A stretch of 64,000 nucleotides of DNA from JAGDVO01 sp964590075 [NCBI: uncultured Aquificales bacterium] (GCA_964590075.1 CAZPXS010000002.1:133783-197782), one strand, 5' to 3'; counted from the stretch's first letter, positions 9,252 to 18,998 are shown. Numbers and translations: made by a program. The notes: generated from the letters alone by a model not told the origin.

Positions 9252-10252
9252 GAGGGTAGTAACACTCTAATTGTTATTGTCCTATCTCTAAGTATAGTGT
9301 CTATAAGACCACCGTTATCTGATATGATCTTATATGATAGAAGTAGTTTAGGGTTACTTGTTTCGAATAATTTTGAGTTTATCTCTTTGCTATTTTCTGT
9401 TGTTATTTTTATTTCGATAACTACTGTCTTTTTATCAGGTCTTAGTCTAATGTTGTTTAGTTGTCTTGTAGTTATTGATATCGTATCTTTTTCGTTGAGC
9501 TTCTTAACTATTACAATCATTATGTTAGAAAATGCTTTAATCAAAGCAATTGGATTTGCTTCTATTTCTGGTATAGTTGGATCATAATTTTTTGTTATTT
9601 TTGCTTTCTTTTCTTTTAGCCACTCTTCCACTATTACCATTGAGTCTTCCAATATTTTATGTATATTTATTTTGACTTTTAGTTCATCTTCGTATATTAA
9701 ATCTTGAAGATCTTTAATGTAGCTATACATTTCGTTGATCAATTTATTTAGCATGTTTAACTCTTCCCAATTCTCTGTGGTATTTATTAAGTCTAGCAGA
9801 GAAACAGAAGTTTCTAGTTTTGGCAAAAATTTGTTTATTATGTATTCTATAGTTTCTTCGATCACTTTTAGTTGTTTAAATCTTTCCTCCTTTGATTCAG
9901 ATATCTGCATTTGAGAAATTTCCTTAAGAATGATCACGAATTTTGTATCTTTTTCTAACTTTACAGGATACATGTCTACCAGAAAGTCTCTTTTTGTATC
10001 ATCTATTATTGATATTTTGCTATTTATTATAGCTATGTTGTCTGTAATCACTTTTTTAATTACGTCAAATATATTTTCATCTTTTATTATTTCGAATATG
10101 CTTTTATTTATAATTTTGTTACAGCTACTGAATATGTTGTATATTGCTGGATTTACATATTCAACGATAAGGGAGTTGTTTATAACCATTAACGGGTAGG
10201 GAAGTTCTTCGATTATTTCTTTAAAGTTTATACCTTGCTCTTTCTTGCCCAC
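9248..10252 (-). CDS. Degenerate NtrB-like sensor (PAS domain, lacks phospho-His)
   Basis: 334 residues; GTG start. An N-terminal PAS domain (about 10-115, beginning EELPYPLMVINN) is followed by a dimerisation-like helical region and a GHKL-like region. The segment NYDPTIPEIEANP matches the NtrB block that precedes the N box. No HExxNP H-box exists in the helical region, the N-box Asn is replaced (SNIMIVIV), and no DxGxG box is found. Catalytic activity is therefore unlikely. It is the first gene of the five-gene minus-strand operon. Its promoter places the transcription start at or next to the GTG. It may act by protein contact on the overlapping NtrC-like partner (inference). Confidence 0.78.
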   Translation of the reverse strand: MGKKEQGINFKEIIEELPYPLMVINNSLIVEYVNPAIYNIFSSCNKIINKSIFEIIKDENIFDVIKKVITDNIAIINSKISIIDDTKRDFLVDMYPVKLEKDTKFVIILKEISQMQISESKEERFKQLKVIEETIEYIINKFLPKLETSVSLLDLINTTENWEELNMLNKLINEMYSYIKDLQDLIYEDELKVKINIHKILEDSMVIVEEWLKEKKAKITKNYDPTIPEIEANPIALIKAFSNIMIVIVKKLNEKDTISITTRQLNNIRLRPDKKTVVIEIKITTENSKEINSKLFETSNPKLLLSYKIISDNGGLIDTILRDRTITIRVLLPS

Positions 10253-10258
10253 GGTGTT

Positions 10259-10287
10259 AGTATAGTTAAGATGGCTATAAATTACAA
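10259..10287 (-). promoter_or_regulatory. Promoter of the pseudo-two-component/PBP1A/rlmN operon
   Basis: Read on the minus strand: TTGTAA, 17-bp spacer, TATACT. The -10 ends 7 nt before the GTG at 10252, so the message would be leaderless. The -10 overlaps a plus-strand TATAGT at 10261-10266 that serves the divergent gene, so only one direction could be occupied at a time. Confidence 0.55.
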
Positions 10288-11227
10288 TAAGGTTAAGAGG
10301 ATAGTTCTTGAGACTCCCTATTATATAGGTTGGGTTGCGATCTATGTGATCCTAGAGGATCCAATTACTATGGTGGATGCAGGGGTTTATTCGGAAGAGA
10401 ATTTTAGGAGGTTGAGGGATGCTCTTTCTGATATTGGCTTAACTCTGAGAGATATTAAAAGGATAGTACTTACCCATGGTCACTGTGATCACTTCGGTAT
10501 GGCGAAAAAAATCGCAGAGGAAAGTGGTGCTAAAATATACATACATAGGTTGGACTACGAAAAGGCCAAAAACCGTAAGGAATACTATATGGGGCTTATA
10601 CCAATTATTGAGATGTTAGGTACACCTCCCGATTTTTACCCACTCTTTTTGAAATTCCTCGAATGGGAAAGTAGCTTTTGCCTTAATCTACCTGAAGATT
10701 CTGTTGAATTTATAGAAGAGGGTAAACTCGAATTTGATAAATTTTCGCTCGATGTTATACATACTCCAGGACACTCGATGGGTCACATAGTGTTAAGTGA
10801 TGGTAAGAGGATTATAAGTGGAGATCTGATATTCACCAATATGACCTCTGAACCGATAATAGATGTCGATGAAAATGGTAATAGAGTAAAATCAATGAAC
10901 ATACATCTTAATTCTTTAAATAGATTGCTTGAAATGGGAATTGAGGAGTTTTATCCGGCTCATAAAGAGGAGAAGGGTGAATTTAAAGTCGCGGTGGAAA
11001 ACTTATATAAGAGACTTGATGCAAAGGCCGATTATATTCTAAATTGGCTTATCTCTCTTAAAAAAGCTACACCCTACGAATTAGTTATTAACACCTATGA
11101 GAATCTGGATAAATCTTTCCTCTATGTTATTCTATCGGAAATGATGGGTAGACTGGATTACATGGAAAGTAAGGGGCTCATAAAGTATGATATGGAAAAT
11201 GGTAAAATAGTTTGTATACCTTGTTGA
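10271..11227 (+). CDS. Metallo-beta-lactamase-fold hydrolase
   Basis: 318 residues from ATG 10271; an in-frame upstream start at 10235 would overlap the divergent gene. The canonical metal-binding HxHxDH is H69-G-H71-C-D73-H74. Further ligands are in TPGHSMGH, SGDLIF and PAHKEE. The C-terminal ~90 residues are helical and look like a winged-helix segment, as in the LACTB2/MBLAC2-type or glyoxalase II-like subgroup. The substrate is unknown. No ribosome binding site precedes the ATG, but TATAGT ends 4 nt before it, consistent with a leaderless message. Confidence 0.8.
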   Translation: MAINYNKVKRIVLETPYYIGWVAIYVILEDPITMVDAGVYSEENFRRLRDALSDIGLTLRDIKRIVLTHGHCDHFGMAKKIAEESGAKIYIHRLDYEKAKNRKEYYMGLIPIIEMLGTPPDFYPLFLKFLEWESSFCLNLPEDSVEFIEEGKLEFDKFSLDVIHTPGHSMGHIVLSDGKRIISGDLIFTNMTSEPIIDVDENGNRVKSMNIHLNSLNRLLEMGIEEFYPAHKEEKGEFKVAVENLYKRLDAKADYILNWLISLKKATPYELVINTYENLDKSFLYVILSEMMGRLDYMESKGLIKYDMENGKIVCIPC

Positions 11228-11251
11228 CAAATAATCTAAAAAGGATTAAAG
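11224..11251 (+). promoter_or_regulatory. Possible lysC promoter
   Basis: TTGACA at 11224-11229 is consensus. The best -10 candidate is a weak TTAAAG at 11246-11251 (16-bp spacer). It overlaps the end of the upstream metallo-hydrolase gene. Confidence 0.4.
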
Positions 11252-11291
11252 GATTTGGAAAGGTTGTGAAAATGTACACTTGGAGGATGTT

Positions 11292-12503
11292 ATGGCACTA
11301 ATTGTACAGAAATACGGTGGGACTTCCGTTGGAGATATTGAACGTATAAAGAACGTTGCAAGACGTATTGCCAAGACTAAGGATGCTGGGCATGATGTTG
11401 TAGTAGTTGTCTCCGCAATGGCTGGTGAGACCGATAGGCTTATAAACCTTGCCAAAAGCATAACCGAACTACCTGATGAGAGGGAGATGGATTTACTCAT
11501 GTCTTCTGGCGAAAGGGTCTCAGCTGCTTTACTCGCAATAGCTCTAAAATCAATGGGTTACAATGCTAGATCGTTTACCGGTAGGCAGGCTGGATTCATA
11601 ACCGACGATGCACATACCAAGGCTAGGATAAAGAGGATCGAAGCTGAGCCAATACTGGAGGCTCTGAAAAGGGGTGAGATACCTATAGTCGCTGGTTTTC
11701 AGGGTATTGCGGAGGAGACGGGTGATGTAACTACACTTGGTAGAGGTGGTTCGGATACTACAGCCGTTGCTCTTGCTGCCGCAATTCGTGCGGATGTGTG
11801 TGAGATATATACGGATGTTCCGGGAGTTTTTACCGCGGATCCAAGGATAGTTCCTGAGGCTAAAAAGCTCGATAGGATTTGTTTTGAAGAGATGTTAGAG
11901 ATGGCTTCACTTGGTGCTAAGGTCATGCAGGTTAGATCTGTAGAGATAGGCATGAAGTACAATGTTCCTATACATGTAAGATCATCATTTAGTGACGAGG
12001 AGGGTACTATGATAGTTCCTTTTGAGAAGGATATGGAAGAGGTTTTGGTTTCAGCGGTTACCCATGATAAGAATCAGGCAAGAGTTACTGTTATAGGTGT
12101 TCCCGATAGACCTGGTATTGCGGCTAGCATATTCAAACCGATAGCGGAGGCCAATATAAACGTGGATATGATCGTCCAGAATGTATCTCATGAGGGTATA
12201 ACGGATGTTTCCTTTACCGTTGCTAAGACCGAACTACCCAAGGCAGTTAGAGTTATAGAGGATGTTGTTAAGAGTATAGGGGCAAAAGGTTATACAACGG
12301 AAGAGAAGATAGCTAAGGTTTCTATAGTAGGTGTAGGAATGAGATCCCATCCGGGTGTTGCTGCTAAGATGTTCGAAGTTCTCGCTAAGGAAGGTATTAA
12401 TATCCTTATGATAAGTACTTCGGAGATAAAGATATCCTGTGTTATCGAGGAAAAGTACACTGAACTTGCAGTTAGAGCCTTGCACGAGGCTTTCATAGGC
12501 TAA
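11292..12503 (+). CDS. lysC: Aspartokinase
   Basis: 403 residues from ATG 11292 (GGAGG 5 nt upstream). Phosphorylates aspartate, the first step toward lysine, threonine and methionine. The N-terminal kinase domain begins with [10 protein letters not shown]. The conserved GRGGSDTTA motif binds substrate, and two C-terminal ACT domains (from about residue 265 on; [12 protein letters not shown] and [13 protein letters not shown]) give allosteric feedback. This is the monofunctional form, with no homoserine dehydrogenase fusion. It is followed by cimA, a common neighbour that places aspartate-family and isoleucine synthesis together. Confidence 0.95.
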   Translation: MALIVQKYGGTSVGDIERIKNVARRIAKTKDAGHDVVVVVSAMAGETDRLINLAKSITELPDEREMDLLMSSGERVSAALLAIALKSMGYNARSFTGRQAGFITDDAHTKARIKRIEAEPILEALKRGEIPIVAGFQGIAEETGDVTTLGRGGSDTTAVALAAAIRADVCEIYTDVPGVFTADPRIVPEAKKLDRICFEEMLEMASLGAKVMQVRSVEIGMKYNVPIHVRSSFSDEEGTMIVPFEKDMEEVLVSAVTHDKNQARVTVIGVPDRPGIAASIFKPIAEANINVDMIVQNVSHEGITDVSFTVAKTELPKAVRVIEDVVKSIGAKGYTTEEKIAKVSIVGVGMRSHPGVAAKMFEVLAKEGINILMISTSEIKISCVIEEKYTELAVRALHEAFIG

Positions 12504-12508
12504 TTTCT

Positions 12509-12526
12509 GGGAGGGTACCCCCTCCC
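12509..12526 (+). terminator. Weak hairpin after lysC
   Basis: GGGAGGG pairs with CCCTCCC around a TACC loop. There is no U-tract, so it is at most a partial terminator or a processing site between lysC and cimA. The rest of the 114-nt gap holds a 14-bp perfect palindrome, GATCTTGCAAGATC at 12544-12557, and an AT-rich stretch. Confidence 0.35.
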
Positions 12527-12617
12527 TACATATTCCTATCTTGGATCTTGCAAGATCAAAAAATAGGTGTATATTATTCTTTTTAACTATAAAATCTCTT
12601 TTTAAAAGGAGTGGACC

Positions 12618-14219
12618 ATGTTGGTGGAGATTTACGATACAACTTTAAGAGATGGAACCCAGGGTGAGGAAGTATCCTTTTCTTCGAGTGATAAGTTACT
12701 TATAGCTGAGAAACTCGATGACCTTGGTGTGCATTATATAGAGGGTGGATGGCCTGGATCAAATCCGAAGGATATGGAATTCTTTGAGCTTGTTAAAAAG
12801 ATGAATTTTAAAAATGCAAAGATTTCAGCCTTTGGTAGTACCCGTAGACCAAATGTAAAGGTTGAGAAAGATAACAATATAATAACACTGCTTAAGGCGG
12901 AGACGGAAGTTGTAGCTATCTTTGGTAAATCCTGGGATTTACACGTGACCGATGCACTTAGAACCAGCCTTGACGAGAATTTGAGGATGATCTTCGATAG
13001 TATCAGTTTCTTTAAAAAACATGGTAGAAAGGTGGTTTACGATGCGGAACATTTCTTTGATGGTTACAAGAGGAATCCCGATTATGCCCTTAAGACTATA
13101 AAAGTGGCTGAGGAAGCGGGAGCGGATGTTATAGTTCTATGTGACACAAACGGTGGTAGCTTACCCTTTGAGGTTGAAGATATAGTGAAAAGGGTGAGGG
13201 AGGTTGTAAATGCACCTTTAGGTATCCATTGCCATAACGATACGGAATGTGCGGTTGCAAACTCTATAGTTGCTGTAAGAGCTGGCGTCACTCATGTTCA
13301 GGGTACAATAAACGGCCTTGGTGAAAGATGTGGTAATGCTAATCTTTGTTCTATAATTCCGAATCTTGAGTTAAAGATGGGCTATACCTGTATAGGTAGG
13401 GATAATCTTAAAAAGCTCACGAGTGTCTCAAGATTCGTGTATGAACTTGCAAATATGAAACCATGGACACACCAACCATATGTTGGTAGGGCTGCCTTTG
13501 CCCATAAGGGAGGTGTTCATGTTAGTGCGGTAATGAGAAATCCGTCAACCTATGAGCATATAGATCCGGAACTTGTAGGTAACGTTAGGAGAGTTTTGAT
13601 ATCCGATCTATCGGGTAGGTCTAACATAGTATATAAGGCCCAGGAATTCGGTGTTGATCTTTCGAGCGATGATCCTCTCGTTAAGGAGTTACTCGATACA
13701 CTCAAGAACCTTGAATATCAGGGTTACCAGTTTGAAGGTGCCGAGGCTTCATTCGAGATACTCGTCAAGAAGGCCCTAAGGAAATTTAAGCCCTACTTTG
13801 ATCTTAGAGGATTCAGAGTCATAGTTGAGAAGAGGGGTAGGGATGACGAGCCTATAAGTGAAGCTACTATAAAGATAGAGACTCCCTTTGGTTCGCTACA
13901 TACGGCGAGTGAAGGAAACGGTCCCGTTAACGCTCTCGATAGGGCCTTGAGGAAAGCGCTTGAAGAGTTCTATCCAAACCTTGCTGAGATGCATCTTGTT
14001 GATTATAAGGTTCGTATTCTCGACGAGTATTCCGGTACCGCAGCCAAGGTTAGGGTTTTGATAGAGTCTACCGATGGTAAGAGAAGATGGGGAACGGTTG
14101 GTGTACATGAAAACGTTATAGAGGCGAGTTGGAGAGCACTGGTTGATAGTATAGAGTATAAGTTGATGAAGGATGAGGAGGAGGGTAGGTTAATAGTTGG
14201 TGAGGAGAACGAGGGTTAG
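12618..14219 (+). CDS. cimA: (R)-citramalate synthase
   Basis: 533 residues. Condenses pyruvate and acetyl-CoA to citramalate, the pyruvate route to 2-oxobutyrate and isoleucine. The DRE-TIM barrel starts with [13 protein letters not shown], and the metal-binding HxH is in IHCHND. The long C-terminal LeuA-type allosteric domain (about 400-520) matches the CimA subfamily (about 520-540 residues) rather than LeuA or homocitrate synthase. The [10 protein letters not shown] motif is typical of CimA. The ribosome binding site AAAAGGAG supports ATG 12618. It overlaps the next gene by about 20 nt. Confidence 0.92.
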   Translation: MLVEIYDTTLRDGTQGEEVSFSSSDKLLIAEKLDDLGVHYIEGGWPGSNPKDMEFFELVKKMNFKNAKISAFGSTRRPNVKVEKDNNIITLLKAETEVVAIFGKSWDLHVTDALRTSLDENLRMIFDSISFFKKHGRKVVYDAEHFFDGYKRNPDYALKTIKVAEEAGADVIVLCDTNGGSLPFEVEDIVKRVREVVNAPLGIHCHNDTECAVANSIVAVRAGVTHVQGTINGLGERCGNANLCSIIPNLELKMGYTCIGRDNLKKLTSVSRFVYELANMKPWTHQPYVGRAAFAHKGGVHVSAVMRNPSTYEHIDPELVGNVRRVLISDLSGRSNIVYKAQEFGVDLSSDDPLVKELLDTLKNLEYQGYQFEGAEASFEILVKKALRKFKPYFDLRGFRVIVEKRGRDDEPISEATIKIETPFGSLHTASEGNGPVNALDRALRKALEEFYPNLAEMHLVDYKVRILDEYSGTAAKVRVLIESTDGKRRWGTVGVHENVIEASWRALVDSIEYKLMKDEEEGRLIVGEENEG

Positions 14220-15525
14220 TTTTTTTATACTAGTCCTTCTGTGCTCTTTCTGTCACTACGCGGTTGCCGGTGATTTAAGTAGAGCTGAGAGATACTCGCT
14301 ACTCGGTTTATGCAACCTTGCTGTAAGTGAGGTAAGTGTAACCAACGATACCGGTTTGAAACTATACGCCATATACTGTCTATTGGGAAACGGTTTAGTT
14401 GACTCTGCCTATAGGGTGCTCGATTCTATAGATGATCCTGAGACCAAGGAAGTTGCAAGATCCCTCTTTAGGGAGGTTAAGGTCACATTAACACCTGCGG
14501 TAAAATCGCCGGGTGTTAGTGAAGAGTTGATGGCCATTAAAGATGCCTTTTTTACACAGGATTATGATAAGTTATTCTCACTGATCGAGCTTCTAAAGGA
14601 TGAAAATCTAAAGAAGAGATATAAGGCTCTAGCCTATTACCGTATGGGTAGGTGGAAGGAATTTCTAGAGGTTACAAAGAATACCGACGATGATGTTCTA
14701 CTTTACTATAGGGCTAAGGTCAGGAAGTTACTGGGTTTAAGTTATGGTGAAGAGTTAGGTAAATTGAGTAAGGGGGATCTCAATTTTTATAAGTTGGTCG
14801 TTAACTGGTCTAAATTAAGTAGATGTGAAACCCTTTACGGTAACGGGTATAATTCGGATAAGAGTAACGATTATGCTAATGATTTTGAAACTAAGGATTG
14901 TGCTTATTTGATGACTTTACAGTTAGCTGGACTTGACGAGAAGTCAAAGGAGTATGTTATCGGGTGCTTGGAGAAAAATAAAGACTTCATATACCGCATG
15001 AGAAATCCCTATTACGGTATCAGGGCTCTTTATGTTCTGAAACTATCGGCCAAAGAGATAGAGAGGTATTCCTTTCTCAGGCCGGAAAATAGATATGTGA
15101 GACTCCATGCTCATTTATTCGGGGTTGATGAGGATCTTATCTACGCTATAATGAGACAGGAGAGTCTCTTCAATCGTTTTGCCAGAAGCTTTGCCGATGC
15201 AAGGGGACTTATGCAAATGATAGTCCCTACTGCAAACTGGATAGCCGAGAATCTGGGGGATTCAAAGAGCGAACATAAACTTTTTATTCCCTTCTTTTCG
15301 ATTCGTTACGGAACCTGGTATCTCTCGCATCTTAGTTCCAAGTTCAATTTACCTCAGGTTATAGTTGCCTATAATAAGGGGCCCACAAGACTTAAAAAGT
15401 GGTTGTCGGAGAATGCATGGGCGAACGATGCCGTTGATCTTGCCGAGTTTTTCCCTGTAGAGGAGGCTAGGGAATACCTAAAGAAGGTTCTGGTTAACTA
15501 TTACTACTATAGATGTAAGTACTAG
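14197..15525 (+). CDS. slt: Soluble lytic murein transglycosylase (SLT family)
   Basis: 442 residues from TTG 14197, or one less from GTG 14200; both lie within the cimA end. A signal peptide (about residues 6-24, [17 protein letters not shown]) directs it to the periplasm. The middle is an alpha-solenoid, and the C-terminal SLT domain has catalytic Glu in MRQESLFN, followed by ARGLMQM and VAYNKGP. It cleaves peptidoglycan glycan strands to anhydromuropeptides. It ends 4 nt inside the convergent FlhB-like gene. Confidence 0.88.
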   Translation: MVRRTRVSFFILVLLCSFCHYAVAGDLSRAERYSLLGLCNLAVSEVSVTNDTGLKLYAIYCLLGNGLVDSAYRVLDSIDDPETKEVARSLFREVKVTLTPAVKSPGVSEELMAIKDAFFTQDYDKLFSLIELLKDENLKKRYKALAYYRMGRWKEFLEVTKNTDDDVLLYYRAKVRKLLGLSYGEELGKLSKGDLNFYKLVVNWSKLSRCETLYGNGYNSDKSNDYANDFETKDCAYLMTLQLAGLDEKSKEYVIGCLEKNKDFIYRMRNPYYGIRALYVLKLSAKEIERYSFLRPENRYVRLHAHLFGVDEDLIYAIMRQESLFNRFARSFADARGLMQMIVPTANWIAENLGDSKSEHKLFIPFFSIRYGTWYLSHLSSKFNLPQVIVAYNKGPTRLKKWLSENAWANDAVDLAEFFPVEEAREYLKKVLVNYYYYRCKY

Positions 15526-15800
15526 ATCTTTTTGAATCCATTTCTGACTTTAAAAACAAAGGCCATAATCACCGCAACGGCTTCATACAGCTCCTCAGGT
15601 ATCTCTTCTCCCACCTCCACGTTATACAGACTTTCAGCAAGTAAAGGGTTTTCCTCTATTATTATATCATGTTTCCTCGCCACTTCTATGATCTTTTCCG
15701 CCAGATAACCTTTACCCTTAGCAACTACAATCGGGGCATTTTGTTTCTCTGGATCGTATGATAGAGCTACAGCCTTTTTTTCCCTATACTCTCTCTTCAA
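15522..15800 (-). CDS. FlhB C-terminal-domain-like protein
   Basis: 92 residues matching only the cytoplasmic C-terminal domain of the flagellar export gate protein FlhB (motifs VALSYDPEKQNAPIVVAKG and PLAESLY). The autocleavage NPTH loop of full FlhB is replaced here by DPEKQNAP. Stand-alone proteins of this type are known beside fliK-like genes. Role: probably substrate-specificity switching or a related function in flagellar export (inference). The start overlaps the FliK-like gene by 17 nt. No other flagellar genes are in the window. Confidence 0.8.
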   Translation of the reverse strand: MKREYREKKAVALSYDPEKQNAPIVVAKGKGYLAEKIIEVARKHDIIIEENPLLAESLYNVEVGEEIPEELYEAVAVIMAFVFKVRNGFKKI

Positions 15801-16530
15801 TTATCGCCTCTCCTAAGAAACTATCTTCCCTTATCGATCCTTTGGTAATGTTTAGCCTAATTCTATCATAACCTACCCTTTTTAATTCCTCCTGCATCTC
15901 TTCATAGTACCGCTCGAAAGCTGTATAGGTCTCCTCCCTTTCAACCACTATTCTCGCTATGAGACTTTTATCAATCATCATAAGATTTATCATAACGTTT
16001 CCCATAAGCTCATCTATAAACATGATTTTTGCAAGTTTTGCCTTTTTTTGTTTTTTCTTAAAAGAGAGTAATACATTTATAGTCTTATTTTGTTCCTTAA
16101 ACATTATATGGTATCCATATAAGTTTTGATCATCTAATTTTAAAGAAGAAATTGTGGTTTTTAGCTTTTTTTCTATATCTTTATCTTCTATTTTATCGTT
16201 TATTTCTATAGTATATTTTTTAAATTTTGTCATGTCAAGTTCGGAATTTTTCTCTTTTTTCTCTGTTTGTTGAGTTTCCTGATCCCTTGGTATCAATCTG
16301 AATATTATACTCCCATTTTCTATCTTTGTTAGTAATAGCATTATTCTGCTATTTATTTGGGGCTCGGTGTTTATGTTCCATTGGGCATCTATTATAACAC
16401 CGTTAATGTTGAGCTTGACTTTATCATTTTCTATACCCACGATTTTTGCTGGTATTTTTATTCCTTCTAATTTTTGTTGATTGATGAATATTCTATCTAG
16501 GATTACGGATATAAGGTTATATATTTGCAA
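15784..16530 (-). CDS. FliK-like hook-length-control domain protein
   Basis: 248 residues, low complexity and Lys/Glu-rich in the middle (about 88-125). The last ~100 residues resemble the FliK C-terminal domain (MGNVMINLMMIDKSLIARIVVE, then an LKRVGYDRIRLN end). The position directly before the FlhB-like gene supports the reading, since FliK contacts the FlhB C-domain. AT content is noticeably higher than in bioD. It overlaps bioD by 14 nt. The family call is moderate; it could be a general hypothetical with FliK fold. Confidence 0.62.
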   Translation of the reverse strand: MQIYNLISVILDRIFINQQKLEGIKIPAKIVGIENDKVKLNINGVIIDAQWNINTEPQINSRIMLLLTKIENGSIIFRLIPRDQETQQTEKKEKNSELDMTKFKKYTIEINDKIEDKDIEKKLKTTISSLKLDDQNLYGYHIMFKEQNKTINVLLSFKKKQKKAKLAKIMFIDELMGNVMINLMMIDKSLIARIVVEREETYTAFERYYEEMQEELKRVGYDRIRLNITKGSIREDSFLGEAIIEERV

Positions 16531-17176
16531 GGATATATTCTCCTATCTCTTTGAGGGGTTTTGGTTCTTTAAGGGCTTCTACTACAAAGGTTTTTATGTT
16601 TTCCAATTCTTCGATCACCTTGGGATTTGTTTTTTCCACGTAATCTAGCCCTTCGTACTGATTGAGGATGACCGCTATTATTCTGATCCCGTAGGTTTTT
16701 GCGATTCTGACTGTAAGTAGTGTGTGATTTATAGTTCCGAGTTTACTTCTCGCTATAACCACGGCAGGGATATTGAGTATTTTCGCTAGTTCAAGATAGG
16801 TTATGCTCTGGGTTATAGGAACACATATACCTCCAGCACCTTCCACCATAACAAGATCGTAACGCGATTTTAATTGGTTGAAGGTTTCCACTATTCTCGT
16901 TAAATCTATAGGTTTCCCTTCCTTTCTACTAGCCACAAGAGGACTTGCGGGTAGTTCGAAACGGTAGGGAACTACTCTATCCAAGTCTTCCTCTATTTTT
17001 GCTTCTTTAAGTAATGTCAAACCATCCTCCGGCTGATCGTTAAAAACACCGGTTTCTATCGGTTTAAAGGGAACAACCCTTAAGTTAATCTCGGTAAAGT
17101 ACCTTATAAGACATCTACCTATGAAGGTTTTACCTATTCCTGTGTCAGTTCCTGTTATCAGGAATGCCTTACCCAT
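16517..17176 (-). CDS. bioD: Dethiobiotin synthetase
   Basis: 219 residues. ATP-dependent closure of the ureido ring from 7,8-diaminopelargonic acid and CO2, the penultimate step of biotin synthesis. The P-loop is GTDTGIGKT (residues 8-16). KPIETG and VEGAGGICVP are the other signature blocks. No other bio genes are nearby. It heads a three-gene minus-strand operon whose other members are flagellar-like, an odd combination. There is no ribosome binding site; the -10 sits 7 nt before the ATG. Confidence 0.93.
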   Translation of the reverse strand: MGKAFLITGTDTGIGKTFIGRCLIRYFTEINLRVVPFKPIETGVFNDQPEDGLTLLKEAKIEEDLDRVVPYRFELPASPLVASRKEGKPIDLTRIVETFNQLKSRYDLVMVEGAGGICVPITQSITYLELAKILNIPAVVIARSKLGTINHTLLTVRIAKTYGIRIIAVILNQYEGLDYVEKTNPKVIEELENIKTFVVEALKEPKPLKEIGEYILANI

Positions 17177-17183
17177 AGTTTAC

Positions 17184-17213
17184 ATTATATTTCCCGTGGT
17201 ACGGTTTTTTCAA
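17184..17213 (-). promoter_or_regulatory. bioD promoter, apparently leaderless
   Basis: Read on the minus strand: TTGAAA (17208-17213), 18-bp spacer, consensus TATAAT (17184-17189), then 7 nt to the ATG at 17176. Confidence 0.6.
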
Positions 17214-17228
17214 TAATCGGCTATTTTA

Positions 17229-17257
17229 TTGCTAAAGAAATACAGGCGTTATATAAG
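17229..17257 (+). promoter_or_regulatory. trmI promoter, apparently leaderless
   Basis: TTGCTA (17229-17234), 17-bp spacer, TATAAG (17252-17257), then 8 nt to the ATG at 17266. No Shine-Dalgarno sequence lies in those 8 nt. It is back to back with the bioD promoter. Confidence 0.55.
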
Positions 17258-17265
17258 ATTAAACT

Positions 17266-18030
17266 ATGATAAGGGAGGGTGATTTTGTCTTACTCGTTTC
17301 CGAAAGTGGAAAGAGCTTTTTAGTAAAGGTTGAAAAAGGCTATTTCTCTACCCATAAGGGGAACATCGATCTTTCTACACTGATAGGTAGAGACTATGGG
17401 AGTGTGGTTGAATCCAAAAAGGGCGAGAGATTCTATGTTGTTAGGCCCACTATTTACGATTTTCTCAAGAAGGTAAAGAGAGCTACCCAGGTAATGTATC
17501 CTAAGGATATAGGTTATGCGATTTTAAAACTCGGTGTGACAAGCGGTTGTAGGGTTATAGAGTGTGGTACTGGTAGTGGTGCACTAACCATGGCTCTTGC
17601 GTTCTCCGTTAAACCCTTCGGTATCGTGTATTCCTATGAGCGTAATCCTGAGTTTTCTCTTATTGCGAGGGAAAATCTATCGAGAGTTGGCCTTTGTGAT
17701 TACGTGTTATTTAAGGTTAGGGATGTTGAGAGGGAAGGGTTTGATGAAAGAGATGTGGATGCTATATTCATAGATGTTAGGGAACCTGTTAATATCCTAT
17801 GGGCTGTAGATAGATCTCTAAAAGCTGGCTCTAGTGTTTGTTTTTTGCTACCTACTACCAATCAGGTTTCAGATTTGATAAGAGCTCTTGAGAATAGTAA
17901 CTTCATGGTAGATGAGATATGTGAGATTCTGCTGAGAAGGTATAAGATAAATCCTGATAGGTTTAGACCGGATGATATGATGAACGCCCATACGGGTTAT
18001 CTACTATTTGCGAGGAGGGTGTTAAAATGA
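17266..18030 (+). CDS. trmI: tRNA (adenine-58-N1)-methyltransferase
   Basis: 254 residues. An N-terminal small beta domain (1-60) precedes a Rossmann SAM-binding domain with [12 protein letters not shown] from residue 99. The family methylates A58 of tRNA, a modification linked to stability at high temperature. The motif YPKDIGYA (78-85) is typical of TrmI. It overlaps the following metallo-beta-lactamase gene by 4 nt (ATGA). Confidence 0.9.
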   Translation: MIREGDFVLLVSESGKSFLVKVEKGYFSTHKGNIDLSTLIGRDYGSVVESKKGERFYVVRPTIYDFLKKVKRATQVMYPKDIGYAILKLGVTSGCRVIECGTGSGALTMALAFSVKPFGIVYSYERNPEFSLIARENLSRVGLCDYVLFKVRDVEREGFDERDVDAIFIDVREPVNILWAVDRSLKAGSSVCFLLPTTNQVSDLIRALENSNFMVDEICEILLRRYKINPDRFRPDDMMNAHTGYLLFARRVLK

Positions 18031-18998
18031 TCGATCCGTATGAATCAAGGGAAGTTTATTTTAGGCTTTCCGATTTTTCTGAGATATTCGATGGTATTGA
18101 AATGCTCTTTTACGGTAGAGGGCCTTTGAGTTCCAACGTCTATATCCTTAATAACGGTAGGACTTTAATAGATACCGGTAATTCCCTGGAGATAATGTAC
18201 GATCTTGAAAATTACTATAGAGATGTGAAAGTTGAAAACGTTTTTATCACCCATGCCCATCCGGATCATATAGGTACACTATTTCATATAGCCGAAAGGT
18301 ACAAACCGAGGATCTATATCCATGAACTTGAGGCAAAGGTTATGCTCTATGGTGAGGTTGTTGAGGATGTTTTAAGGAAGATGGCTTTGGATGTTGTCTT
18401 ACTTAAGGGTAATGAGAATATAGAGCTACCGGATAGGACTCTGAGAGTTTTATATGCACCCGGACACACACCGGGTACCATAATGTTATACGATATGGAG
18501 AGAGGTTTACTATTTTCCTCTGATGTTTTGTTCCCTATGATAGGTAAATATATGCTACTTACACAACCTGATCCTGTAGGCGGTAATTTAGGAGAATTGA
18601 TTCTATCAGTAAGGTATATAATGAGATTGAAACCTAGAGCCTTTCTACCGGGGCATCTATTCCCTGTTTGGGAAAATCCGGCCGATCATGTAAAGAGAAC
18701 CTACTTTGAGTTGAAATTACAGGAAGAGAAGGATAAAAATCTAGCTCTTATAAGTTTAGGTATAAATCTTGCCGATATTGGGGAACTGGATGAGGCTATA
18801 ACATGCTTCGAAACCGTCCTTAAAGAATCTCCCTTACATCCTGGTGCCATGTTCGTTTTGGCTCTCGCCTACCTACAGAAGGGTAGGATTAAAGAATCCT
18901 TTGAACTTTTAAAGGATCTAGAAAAGAATCATCCGGACTTTAAGGAAGCTATAGAACTGAAAAAAAGAGTCGAGTCTTTATTGGGAGCTTGTGATTAA
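18027..18998 (+). CDS. Metallo-beta-lactamase-fold protein with C-terminal TPR repeats
   Basis: 323 residues. The MBL domain (about 20-225) has intact HAHPDH (H76, H78, D80, H81), APGHTPG and LPGHLFP metal motifs. The C-terminal ~90 residues hold two TPR-like repeats ([20 protein letters not shown] and [19 protein letters not shown]). The substrate is unknown. It is translationally coupled to trmI. A longer paralogue with the same order of domains lies at 26457-27632, but that copy has an altered metal site. Confidence 0.82.
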   Translation: MIDPYESREVYFRLSDFSEIFDGIEMLFYGRGPLSSNVYILNNGRTLIDTGNSLEIMYDLENYYRDVKVENVFITHAHPDHIGTLFHIAERYKPRIYIHELEAKVMLYGEVVEDVLRKMALDVVLLKGNENIELPDRTLRVLYAPGHTPGTIMLYDMERGLLFSSDVLFPMIGKYMLLTQPDPVGGNLGELILSVRYIMRLKPRAFLPGHLFPVWENPADHVKRTYFELKLQEEKDKNLALISLGINLADIGELDEAITCFETVLKESPLHPGAMFVLALAYLQKGRIKESFELLKDLEKNHPDFKEAIELKKRVESLLGACD

